DNA of 64,000 nt from Arctopsyche grandis (lineage: Eukaryota; Arthropoda; Insecta; Trichoptera; Hydropsychidae), in contig NC_135366.1 in the NCBI RefSeq assembly GCF_051622035.1, forward strand, positions 8,463,001-8,527,000, written 5' to 3'. A program made the translations under genes and the position numbers. Positions within the stretch are counted from its first letter, which is position 1; each line of letters starts with the position of its first letter. Shown piece after piece: positions 15,137 to 25,900 of the stretch. The notes beneath the pieces are model-generated. The model ran no database searches, was not told where the DNA came from, and saw only the letters and a program-made list of their open reading frames with translations.

Positions 15137-17773
15137 ATGTGGGGTGGTTGCAGTGGTTGTCTGAGACCGTTCACGGGACCCGGCTACGTCAGACTTTCAG
15201 CAATGTGGGTTCGAAGATTGCGTGTATGCACTGGTGTCAAGGATACTCCGCCTGTTTTGTGCACCCCCTGTTGGCGTAGACTCCTAGTTGCCTATCGTTT
15301 TCGCCGGTTGTGCCGAGCCTCGGCCCGAATACTTCGACAAACGGTGATCGAATTTATATCACCATCATTAGATTCTTTAGTGTTTGTTATAAATTTTAAT
15401 TGAAACGTTGGAGTTTACTCTGTATATAAACGTATTTTTATTATTTTTCAGGTTAAAAAACAAATTATTAAAAAAGAGGAAAATGTATCCGATGTTAAAT
15501 TTGAACTGTTCAATCAGAGTTCAAAGAATGACTGGGAGGGTTTCGAAGAACCGAATGATTTTCATTTCAACAGCGATTTGTATGATCAGGGTGAATCTTT
15601 GTGCGATTTCAAAAGTGTATATTGTGAGAGTATTCAACCTATAAATCAGGATCTAATATCAAAAACTGAAGATAATACTGTAATACATTTTCCACTTGAG
15701 ACGGATGATTATATAGAAGGCAATATACTTGTTACAATTTTTAATCAATCTGTTTTTTTTTTTTTTTTTTTTTTTCTAACATTGTTATAAACTATTATAG
15801 AAAATAACGAGATATTGCATTTGGAGGAAAATGAAGTTATCGACAGATTTTTCAAATGTGAAATATGTTACAATTGTTTTTCTAATGACACTTCATTAGA
15901 GCATCACTTAAAAGATAGTCATTTTGATTACATTGAGAGGTAATTTCATAAATTTTTGAACTAAATATAAGAATGAAAATATATTGTATATATCTAAATA
16001 TGTATGGTAAAATTTTAGGTCACCAGAAAATGAACTTCCATTAAAAATTATATTGAAAAACGATCAAATATTATATAAATGTATAAAATGTTGCCAGGAA
16101 TTTCCGCTTATACATGTTTTTAAAGAACATGTTCAACAACATTATGATGTAATCAAATTAAGAATTCATTTGTTGCGATAATAAATTAATCCTCTAAACC
16201 AATTACATACAATTTCTACAAATAGGTCAACACCATTATTGAAAACAGTAATCAATTTACGTTCCTCAATTCCAATCAAAACGAGGAAAATTCAGTCAAT
16301 AACATAGATGATTTTAAAATCAGAAATCTTACTGCAGAGAATAATGCAGTGGCTTCAAATATGGATGAAACATTGTTATTAACTCAGCCGGATCATTTTG
16401 TTATTCAAAGGATTGAAAACAGAGTGTCTCTCGATGGTAAAAAATTAATGGAATACATATGTTGTTTTATAAATGTAGTATGCATTAATAACTTATGATG
16501 TTTTTATAGATAGCGAAGTTAGACTTTCGAATAAAAGTGTAGCTAGTTATAAAATGGAACAATGTAAGTTTTGCTTTAAACATCTTCATAGATCATCACT
16601 CTTGAAACATGTTAGGGAATCTCATGCTGAAACGTTGGCTATGTAAATTATATAAATTTTTTAATATAAACCTCAAAGTGTAAAATAAGTATATATAAAA
16701 TTTTCATTCCAGGCAGAATCGTGCAACAAGTGACGATTTTTCTAAAACTAAAGTCAGATATGCACCAAAAGCTTTATTAAAATGTCCAAAATGTGGAAAA
16801 AAGTTTAAACTATCTCATATATTAGATGCTCATATGCGACAACACTATGGGTTGAAGGTTTGAATTGATATTTGAATTGAATTATGTTCACAATGTATGT
16901 ATGTATATATAGAATTTGTTGTTTTATAGTATTTTTATTAATTTGTCTCATTTAAGATATGAGCGTTAAGCGATGTAAAGTTGTATTTCTACTTATTTCA
17001 GCCGTTCGTTTGTCAAATATGTTTCAAAGAGCTCTCCAATCAAAAAACCTTCAAAATGCATATGAATCGCCATAATGGCCGACGAAATTATGTATGCAAC
17101 GTCTGCGATAAAGTTTTCGCTTATCCAACTGCTCTTGAAATGCACAAAAGAATACATTTAGGTATCAGGAAGTTTGTATGTAAGGAATGCAACGCTAGCT
17201 TTACTCAATCTAGTCATCTGAAAGTACGTATTATATATAAAAATATTGAATCAATACGTAAAAGTATGATAAATTTTTCAAATTTCATTATGATTATAGA
17301 GTCACATATCGACTCATTCTACGGAACGACCATACAGTTGTAACCACTGCGATAAGTCGTTCAAAACCAACAGTCTATTGAAGTGTCACATGGAGAGACA
17401 CAAAGGTCTAAGGAATTATGTTTGTTCAGAGTGCGGCAAAAGCTTCCTAACCAGTGGCGAGTTGAATGTGCACGTTCGGTCGCATTCTAGCGATAAATTA
17501 TTCTCGTGTTTGCTGTGCAACAGCGTATTTAAAACACGACGGCAACTTTTAGAACATAACAGGAAGCATACGGGTGAACGGCCTTTCAAATGCGACACAT
17601 GCTTCAAAGAGTTCATGACATCGCAGGTGCTGAAGAGACATTACATGACTCATACCGGCGTGAAGCCTCACGTGTGTCACTTGTGCAATAGCGCTTATAC
17701 ACAAAAATATAAATTGAACAAACACCTCGAAACACACAAGCAAACACTACAAGGAATCTGCTTTGAAACGTAA
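15137..17773 (+). CDS. ZAD-type C2H2 zinc-finger protein, 12 fingers
   Basis: Probable nuclear DNA-binding regulator; the target is not predictable. Exons: 15137-15343, 15452-15719, 15801-15939, 16019-16148, 16226-16436, 16510-16642, 16713-16857, 17002-17223, 17300-17773; 642 aa. Residues about 5-68 form a ZAD: CSGC, then LCTPCWRRLLVAYRFRRLC, the CxxC...AYxFRxxC pattern of that domain. Four dispersed N-terminal fingers (for example CPKCGKKFKLSHILDAHMRQH) precede a block of eight C-terminal fingers; the third of these is split by the last intron. The intron after 15719 appears to use a GC donor (AG|GC), the only choice found that keeps frame. The ATG chosen is the first in frame. An upstream exon adding the residues LCR is possible, because an open frame extends a little further. 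No orthologue name assigned. Confidence 0.88.
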
Positions 17774-17819
17774 ATTTGTATAAAAAAAAACTGTATTGTC
17801 TACTGTGTATGTGTATTTA

Positions 17820-17825
17820 AATAAA
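17820..17825 (+). terminator. Poly(A) signal of the zinc-finger gene
   Basis: AATAAA 47 bases after the stop. Confidence 0.65.
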
Positions 17826-17829
17826 GATT

Positions 17830-18379
17830 TTATATTTCTTGTTGTATTAATAAATTAAAATGATTAGGGTTGTGTTGTATTATTGCTACAAATTTCTGAC
17901 TATTCTACAGGTACGTTTTTATATAGATTTATCGGTTTTACTATTTATTTGTTTAAAAAGCACACTCACTCTCCTTCAAAATATTCTAGATTTTTCCATA
18001 TCAGTTTTTTTCCTAGTAATAGACAAATCTTGAGAACATTAGTTGTTTTTAATATATGAGGAAAATTTGTTTTATATGTAGCTTTCTTAAAGGCAGCCCA
18101 ATGGAATTGGCAAAATCTGATGGGATTGAATTTCTCGCAATACTGATAGAAGTTCTTGCAATTCGGAAATTTGCTGATTTGTATTAAATTAAATGATAGG
18201 CAATGCTGCTGTTTATTTCATATATTTAAGTTTGGTCTTATAAAACATGTACGATTAACGCTTTAACAATGTGAAATAAATATAACTTAAACTAAATACA
18301 GGTAATATATATAAAATGAAAAATATGTAGATAAATTTTAAAAGTGAATGTAGTGTGATAGGTGAAGTCGAATTGTAAT
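17830..18379. other. AT-rich space between two convergent genes
   Basis: Separates the zinc-finger gene (plus) from SUB1 (minus). No other feature seen. Confidence 0.5.
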
Positions 18380-18385
18380 TTTATT
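18380..18385 (-). terminator. Poly(A) signal of SUB1
   Basis: AATAAA on the minus strand, about 40 bases past the stop. Confidence 0.55.
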
Positions 18386-18423
18386 ACACAATAAAAAAAA
18401 AGACGAACTTAATACTAATTAAA

Positions 18424-19063
18424 TTAGTTGGCAGAAATAGCATCGTTTATCTCATCGGTTAAAGTTAACAGTTTCCGCCAGAGGTCTACGGGAAGACTGA
18501 TTCCTTTTTTACCGGGAAGAAGTTCCCCATTCTTTTCGTAAAATTCCCTGATGTCGACGTAAGTTTTGCCTTTGAACTCTCTAACTTTGACGAGTTTGTT
18601 TTTCTGGAGCACCCAAGTTGGTTCTTTATCTTCTGTCCTTGCACCACTGGAGGCTTTGGCCTTCTTTGACGGAGGTGGATTTCTCTGAAAAAACAATGTT
18701 GACAAACATTACCTTAAGTTTGAACCGATATATTGAAGTGCGCACTTGACTACAAATGATATATGAGATTATCTATGCATGTGGTTTAAGGTTAAGCGAT
18801 GTGATAACGTTTCATCGAAATAGTATAGGTAGATCCGATAGTGATCGAATTTTGGTTAAAATACAGCATGTATGTAGTGCGTAATGGCGGGTGAAATAGC
18901 GGTTCGGAAACAATAAGGTTTCCGGGTGGAAAATAAATAATGAGAAGTGTTGGTGGCACGCGGTGTTGGCGGGAGACCGATATCTTACATCGACGGGGCC
19001 ATCATCGCTGTCGCTGGAGCTGCCGCTCGCGCTGGCTGCTGCTTGCTTCTTGTTTTTGGGCAT
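18424..19063 (-). CDS. Sub1: RNA polymerase II coactivator SUB1/PC4
   Basis: Single-stranded-DNA-binding transcription coactivator of the nucleus. Two exons: 19063-18989 (25 codons) and 18684-18424; 111 aa, with a GTAAGA donor and a TTTTTTCAG acceptor. The N-terminus is a short Lys-rich then Ser/Asp-rich acidic segment (SGSSSDSDD), as in PC4. The C-terminal PC4 fold reads WVLQKNKLVKVREFKGKTYV, then DIREFYEKNGELLPGKKGIS and LPVDLWRKL. These correspond to the conserved VREFKGK, DIREY and PGKKGISL blocks. Vertebrate SUB1 is 127 aa, so the length fits. Upstream, a GC-rich stretch to about 19170 is likely its promoter. Confidence 0.95.
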
Positions 19064-19264
19064 TTTATTGTGCAATTCGTTGACGACTCAAGCAACAAAC
19101 GGCGACTGGACGAACCCACTGCCACCTCGCTGCCCGCCAAACTGACTTTTTTAATGGCCTAAAGTCACACTTTCGCGTCTATAACTACTCGTTGCTTTTT
19201 TTTCATTTTTAAGAGAATTTACCTCCATCGACGGCAAGTTCTATGTTAAATTTGTATTTGTACA

Positions 19265-19700
19265 ACTGAAATGATCTCATCAGGTCACTGCGACACATAT
19301 CCAGGAAAGTCATTAACGCATGGCACACGCTTGCCTCGTCAAAAGGTCGACACGTGTTTCTATACACGTATCTGGGAAACAAAGGAAGAACACACTGAAC
19401 CCATAAAAACCACGAACTACGTACAGGCGTATGAACCCATAAAACCACGCTCGCAGCATAACTAGGGCAGCGCGACTACCAAGAACAAAAGATGTGCACA
19501 CGACACACTTCAACCCAAAACGTTTATAAAGCAACGCAGCAACCTCCACCGGCAGAGTGAGCCTCTAGAGTTCAACTAGATCACATCTCCGAAGAAACCT
19601 CTTCGTACATACAATGACCATTGTACCAATTGAACGAAAATAAATATCCTCTTTCAAACTACACAACACGTGTTTCGTTAGACCGGGATACGGTCAACAT
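19265..19700 (+). mobile_element. LTR fragment related to 31725-32281
   Basis: Shares CTCATCAGGTCACTGCGAC, the TTTATAAAGC promoter box, ACATCTCCGAAG and AAATAAA...CCTCTTTCAAACT in the same order as the LTR at 31725. Boundaries uncertain. Confidence 0.6.
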
Positions 19701-19704
19701 ACCT

Positions 19705-19885
19705 TCCCTGTCTTACACTGGTGACCGCCGACTACTAAATTGGCGATCTTACACTGGTGACCCCCTCAACGAACGTCGCAACTTCGCAACAGCCAGCACT
19801 ACCTGTCTTACACTGATGACCGCCGACTACTAAATTGGCGATCTTACACTGATGACCGCCGACTACTAAATTGGCGATCTTACAA
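19705..19885 (+). repeat. Tandem repeat of a short LTR-adjacent unit
   Basis: Three full copies of TGACCGCCGACTACTAAATT plus GGCGATCTTACACTG, and one diverged unit with GGTGACCCCCTCAACG. The CTTACA|CTGGTGACC junction looks like an LTR end followed by a primer-binding-type sequence that has been duplicated. Confidence 0.65.
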
Positions 19886-19985
19886 ATTATTAGATACATT
19901 TTCTTCAAGTGTGTAGAAAACACTACAGTCGTGGCTCGTGCTAATTGGATCGTTGATCTCTTAAATTCTAATTAAAAATCCTTCT

Positions 19986-20320
19986 TTGTCCTTGATAATC
20001 ATAGAAGTGCCTTGGACCGACAAACGCACGAATGTGTCTATTCTTGAAGAATTGAAAATCAAGGATAGACTGTCAACAATATGCCTGAAACGTATATTGC
20101 AGTTCTTCGGCCACATTGCAAGAAGAGGTGAGGAGAGCCTGGAGCGGTTGGTTGTGGTTGGTAGCGTCGAAGGCAGAAGAGCCAGAGGCAGATCCCCCGC
20201 ACGATGGAATGACCAAGTATCTGCAGCGACGGGCGCTTCCACGGTAGCAAGTCTTCGCCTGGCCGAATTTAGAACTGAATGGAGGCAGCTGGTTGACCGG
20301 ACATCATAGTGATGAGGGAA
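19986..20320 (+). mobile_element. LINE reverse transcriptase C-terminal fragment
   Basis: Reads VPWTDKRTNVSILEELKIKD, RILQFFGHIARRGEES and EGRRARGRSPARWNDQV, the well-known C-terminal end of insect LINE polyproteins, then a stop. 5'-truncated; of a different subfamily from the one at 1971-4440. Confidence 0.85.
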
Positions 20321-20336
20321 CCGACAGCAATATAAT

Positions 20337-20570
20337 CATAGAAGTAGAATGCATAGAATGGTCATTGTTAACGAAGGTATCGTCTATAAGCGAGCCATCG
20401 AATAGAGAGACGGAAAGTCAGAAGAGAGACAAAAGAGTGAGAAAAAAAATCGTGGAAGTGATCGTCCCTTAGCAAACAACTAAGCAAATAGCTGACAAAC
20501 TCTGCCACGCAGAGTTTTTGTATCAATATTTTTGTAGGCTGAGAGCGATTCTATGCATTCTACTTCTATC
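20337..20570 (-). mobile_element. hAT-like MITE
   Basis: Same family as 11987-12177, opposite orientation; TIRs CATAGAAGTAGAATGC / GCATTCTACTTCTAT. Flanking 8-mers AATATAAT and TTAATAAT are only partly alike. Confidence 0.8.
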
Positions 20571-20892
20571 TTAATAATAGTTTTCGATAAAATTGTAGTG
20601 ATCGATAACGGTGTATCCTATATTTGAAGAAAAATAGAACTTGTCGACGTTCCACGTGCCATGTTCCGCGCTGTGTTTTCCCCCTAGGTGATCGCGTGAC
20701 AAAAAGTTTTGTGCGTTTGGGGCCTAACGATTGTAATTTCTCCCTGGGTAGCTTCAATATATCTTGTAATTATTATGAAGAATATCTGATTTTATTTTAG
20801 ATTGGGGTAGGATTATGTATGTCCTCTCTTGACAGAAGCCCATCAACGTGCAAGTTAATTGTCTACACATGCACACAGGTTCGGCGATTATT

Positions 20893-21292
20893 AGCGTAGT
20901 TTAATGGCGGCGGCGTGTTTCGACCGTTTTGGTTCCGCTCGACTGGTAGGGGCGTTCCGCTTGAGTTTAATATAATGGCTGCAGGTGTAGTTCGACTGGT
21001 TTTGTTCCACTCGAGTGTGAGGGGTGGAACATTCTCGAAGGATTTGGCACCGTTCCGCTTGAGTTGGATTTGGCACCGTTCCGCTTGAGTTTAATATAAT
21101 GGCTGCAGGTGTGGTTCGACTGGTTTTGTTCCGCTCGAGTGTGAGGGGTGGAACATTCTCGAAGGAACTGGCGATTGATTCCAAGAAGTGCACGTGTTGT
21201 TTACGTGTGGTGAGTTCTGCAAGGAATGTGGTTTGTTGTTGTGGAATATTCTCGAATGTTTCGATGACGATGACGATGACGAGATTCCTACA
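20893..21292. mobile_element. Truncated LTR, family of 3194-3951
   Basis: Ends GATTCCTACA at 21292 like the other copies. It holds tandem repeats around GCACCGTTCCGCTTGAGTT and GGAACATTCTCGAAGG. The left end is missing. Confidence 0.65.
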
Positions 21293-21500
21293 AGGCCAAA
21301 GTCGTTTCACAGCATTTATTGGTGATTAAGGAGATACACGCACTGGAAGTGCTCCGTCCAGAATGTCTTGATATCGCCTAAGTACCGCCTTATAACGGAT
21401 AGGCCGCTCGGGGCATCTTCGACGTCCGGTTACTTCCCTATTGTTAAGGCATGTAACCGGATATGTATTCCCACGACACTCAGTCCACGGTATCGGTCAC
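21293..21500. other. Unassigned element split by the LINE insertion
   Basis: Moderately GC-rich sequence that resumes after the LINE at 22421-22480 (AAGTCTCTGGGATGC, ACTCGGCGGTGTACG). The two halves are joined by the duplicated CGGTCAC. Possibly an internal piece of the LTR element ending at 21292. Confidence 0.4.
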
Positions 21501-22098
21501 TTCTGAGAAAGGACCAATAGCGGCCAATTCAGTGGCCATTGTTCGACTTACACGCACTTAGTCTAGAGATAATCCTTGAAACCAATTATAACTTAATTGC
21601 TTTTTCTGAAACTTGGATTTGCGATTCTGTCTTAAATGGCGAACTTTTCGATGACCGCTGTTTAGTTTTTCGGAGGGATCGTTGCAGCAGAGGCGGGGGA
21701 GTACTTCTCACTGTACGAGCTGCTAGTTTTCAATCTGTTCGCCTTTTTGATCAGCTCAATACCATCGGTGAACATATTTGGGTTGAACTTCGCTTAAAGA
21801 ATTTTTCTATTTTAATATGTGTACTGTATTTTCCCCCGAATGAATCTCCTCCGAATTATAAATTCATTTTTTTCAAATTTGCAAAATAATTTTAATGTTT
21901 TGGCTGGCAGGAAAGTCATGATCTTGGGTGATTTTAATCCTAGGAGTTTGAATTTTGTTCCTAATGAATTAATTTTTATGTCAGAACTATTTAATATGAG
22001 TCAATTGAACTCAATAACTAATATTGTAATGATTTATGTGTTTATGTGTATATGCATGTATAATGTTTGTATGTATATGGATGTATGTATTGTATGTG

Positions 22099-22185
<87 letters not shown>

Positions 22186-22413
22186 ATGTGAATATATATA
22201 TATGTGTAGGTGTGTATGTATGTATATGTATATGTGTATTTTTATATTTATGTATGTATGAATGTGTATTTGTGTATACGTGGAAGTATTTGTGTATATA
22301 TGAATGGTGTACATATATGTTTATATAATTGCCTTTGGCCAGGAAGGCGCATTGGGTTTACCTGTTAGGCCTTCTTGGTGTAAATTAAATAAAAAATAAA
22401 AATAAATAAATAA
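21501..22413 (+). mobile_element. LINE copy: endonuclease segment joined to its 3' tail
   Basis: Flanked by 7-bp duplications CGGTCAC (21494-21500, 22414-22420). The 5' part encodes an APE-type endonuclease: LIAFSETWI, RDRCSRGGGVLLTV, then KVMILGDFNPRSLN in a shifted frame. The reverse transcriptase is absent. A (TA)n tract follows, then a tail with GGCCAGGAAGGCGCATTGGG and GGCCTTCTTGG and an (AAATA)n end, the same hairpin tail as the SINEs here. It is 5'-truncated and internally deleted. Confidence 0.8.
22107..22177. repeat. (TA)n microsatellite
   Basis: About 35 TA units inside the LINE copy. Confidence 0.95.
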
Positions 22414-22420
22414 CGGTCAC

Positions 22421-22743
22421 AAGTCTCTGGGATGCTACTCGGCCAAATCCGATTGTACTTACTCGGCGGTGTACGTAACAATATTGACATAAATACAAAT
22501 TTGAATTACGAAATTAAAATATAATTAATTTTTATAGCTTAAAACCTTATCTTAGTTCTTATCTTATCTAATCTTAATTCTTAATTCTTACCTTATCTTA
22601 TCTAATCTTAGTTCTCATAGTTTTAAATTTTTACTCACTCCAAATAATATAAAGAATAAAACAATTGTCATTTGAAAAATTAATATATTTCATACACATT
22701 CAAAAATATTTTAAAATTAAATTATATTAAAACACAAAATTAA
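22421..22743. other. AT-rich DNA downstream of Nup214
   Basis: CTTATCTTATC-like short repeats at 22545-22610; no gene seen. Confidence 0.5.
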
Positions 22744-22749
22744 TTTATT
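22744..22749 (-). terminator. Candidate poly(A) signal of Nup214
   Basis: AATAAA on the minus strand about 155 bases past the stop codon. Confidence 0.4.
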
Positions 22750-22903
22750 GATATTTAATTCTGATTAATTAAATTAAACATAAATCGTTAAACTCCACTA
22801 GCGCCAAGTAGAAAACGACGAAGACCTAAAATTAAACAAGAAATATTCAATCATGTATAACATTTTATCAAAACGCTATTATTTATGAAAATTTGCATAT
22901 AAA

Positions 22904-25900
22904 TTACCCTTGAAATGCTGGTGCAGATTGCTGTTGAGGCTGCTGAGTTTGTTGTGCTAGATTTCCAAAGGAAATCGTACTTTGACTCGCCAAGTTTTCA
23001 AATGTTGAAGACTGTTGGGTCCCTCCACCAAAACCTAAATTAAAAATACTCATTAATCAGCGCAAATACGGATTTCATTACAATATTATGATTTCTGGCA
23101 TACCTGGCGATGCACCAAACGAATTATTAGCCACAGGGCCACCAAAACCAGGTGTAGATCCGAATGTGGGAGACGAACCGAATGATGGAGATCCGCCAAA
23201 TTTAGGACTGCCACCAAAACCACCTAAATAATAAAAAAAAAATTATAATTGAAATTCAGATAAATAACGATGTGATTAACTAAACTAAAACATACCACTC
23301 GGTTTGTTAAATCCACTGGTGGTTCCAAATCCAGTTTGAGCTACACTACCTTGATCGTTTGACCCAAACATACCGCCAAAAGATCCCGAAGGCGGTGATC
23401 CAAAGCTGAAAATTTTGAAATATATTTGTTAAATACACATAAATGAATATTTAAAATTAAATCAAATCTAAGTCATATATTATGCCTCGTTGTTTGACCA
23501 AAGACAGGTTTAGATCCAAATGCCGGTGAACCGCCAAATACTTGAGAGTCTACAAATGAATATGTCAATTTAATTAGTCATTGTTTTTTATTATGCTATT
23601 GTAAAGATATCATGTTAAAATTAAATACTGGGAGCAGATGGTGTGCCAAATAATGACTGTTGAGGAGCTGGAGCTGGTGATCCGAATGTACTCTTTGCAA
23701 TGGGACTTCCACCAAAAATAGAACTTTGATTTGCATTATTTGCATTACCAAAAGTGTTGGTTGGCTGTACAGCTTGGCCAAATATGTTAGCTGGTTGCTG
23801 AGTGTTTCCTGCACAATTGTAAATATTCTCTTACATAAAATCACTAGTGTTTATTTCATTAATATATCAAACAAGCTTTCTTACCAAAACCACCAAAGGT
23901 AGCACCACCTCCAAAAGTAGCAGTGCCTCCAAACACGGAATTATTCTGAGGTTGTCCAATAGTTGAAGTAGAATTTCCACTGAATATAGACGTGCCAGAA
24001 GAAGAAAATGTTGTTTGACCACCGAATACGGAAGATCCACCGCCGAAAATCGAGCCGGCCGGTTTATTGGCAGTCCCGAATGGAGATTGGGCGTTTGATG
24101 TAGAAATACTAGTACTTCCGAACATCGATGCTACTGATGTGTCTATGGCAGCATTGGCGGCTCCGAACAGTGATGAAGCGCAAGTGTTAACGGGAGCAGG
24201 AGATCCGAACATACTACTTGAAGTAGGACTCGTAGATACAGTGGGAGACCCAAACATATTTGTTGGTGCATTAGAATTTGCAAATGGTGCAGTTGTGGAT
24301 ACGGATGGCTGAGGACTGCTGAATAGAGCTGTTGCAGTTGTAGTGGCAGCTGTAGAAGTATTGGTAATTAAGGACGGAACAGATGTACTGGGAAAGATGC
24401 TAGAAGCAGTCGTAGTACCAAACGATAGGGAAGCGATTGGAAGGGCAACAGATACAACAACGTTTGGCGTTTCTGAAGTTTTAATTGCACCAAAAGCGAC
24501 TTCAGTCACACCTTTATCAAATGGTTTAACAGCCGGAGAAGTGATAGGAGTAGCACCGAACATATTGGGTACTCTACTAGGCTCTGAACTTTTCTCAATC
24601 GGAGCTGGAGCTACATTTCCAGATTTAGCAACCGTTTCAGATGAAACACTGGTTGTTATGACTGGGGTGGTACTAGTAGTAGGTAATGAAATGCTTTTTG
24701 CGTTGAATATATTTGGATTGATTTGAATGGATTTGGTTGGTTCATCTTTTACAACTGCTGCATTTGGTACTGTTTGAGCAGTAGAACCAAATATCGAAGG
24801 CGCTGTATTAGTGACAGCGCCAAAACTATTTGTTGCTACAGAATTTGGAGTAAAATTCAAATTCAATTGAGGATTCGGAGCAAATATTGAAGATGACCCT
24901 ACAACAGGTTTGTTGAAAACTTGCACTGGTGCTGTGGTTGTTGCGATGTCTTTGGTTAACAACTGTATCAAACTTGATTTTGGTTGCTCTGTATTTACGA
25001 CTGCCTGATTTGGTGATTGAACTGCTTTTACAGGGCTGATACTGGTGTTCAATGAAGTTGTAGCAGTTGGGGATGTAAACGAGAATGAGAAATTTTTTAA
25101 TTGAATTGGAGCAGTAGTAGACGGCGCGAAAATAGAGGTAGACACCGGTAATTTGAATATAGCCTCAGTTTGTGGCTTTGGAGTTTCTTTAATCAATGGA
25201 GTAGAAGTTGGAATATCTTTCTTCTCCACCTGTTCAAGCGGTTTTTTAATATTTGATTGTGGTTGCGAAACAGCACCGAATATGCTTGGAGCAGCACTAA
25301 CCGGAATGGATGGTTGAATTATAGGTAAAGGTGGAGGATTTGAAACAGGCGATGGCTTAAAAGTTGATACTGCTATCGGTATAGTTGAAGTAGGAGATGC
25401 AGCTGTACTAGGAGGAACAAAGATATTAATTTTAGGTTCAGCGACCGATTTCTTGTCTGCAAATATGTTCTGTCCAAAAACGTTTTGAAATCCAGCAGTC
25501 GGAGTTGGTTCTGAAAAAAAAATTTCACATGTGACCGAACTCGGACATTCGTATATAGTTCTACAGAGTGAATCAACCCACACAAAAAATATTTAAGCAA
25601 TTTGAACTTACTCGCTGCAAAATATTCTTTGAGTTTATCAGCAGTAGCGGTTGCTGTAGTCGGTGACGGATTGATCAATTTCACATTCATGTTGTTTGAT
25701 TGGTTGGTTGTTTTCGATACAAAGTCATTTAAATTTTGCAATGCATTATTTTTTGGCGGTGTGGACACAATATTACTTTGATTGTTGACGATCAAGGGTT
25801 TAGAGACAACTTGTGGCACTATGCTCACATTCGGAGCGACGTTTGTGTTTTTAATCGTGGAATCTGATTTCGCCACCTTTGTATCGGGTTTAATGGTAGA

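Noticed and set aside
22042-22328. Open frames of alternating Tyr-Ile residues
   Set aside because: Translations of a (TA)n tract; the same holds for 43683-44101.
24067-24726. Long open frames on the plus strand opposite Nup214
   Set aside because: They are antisense shadows of the low-complexity FG-repeat exon and have no recognisable domain.
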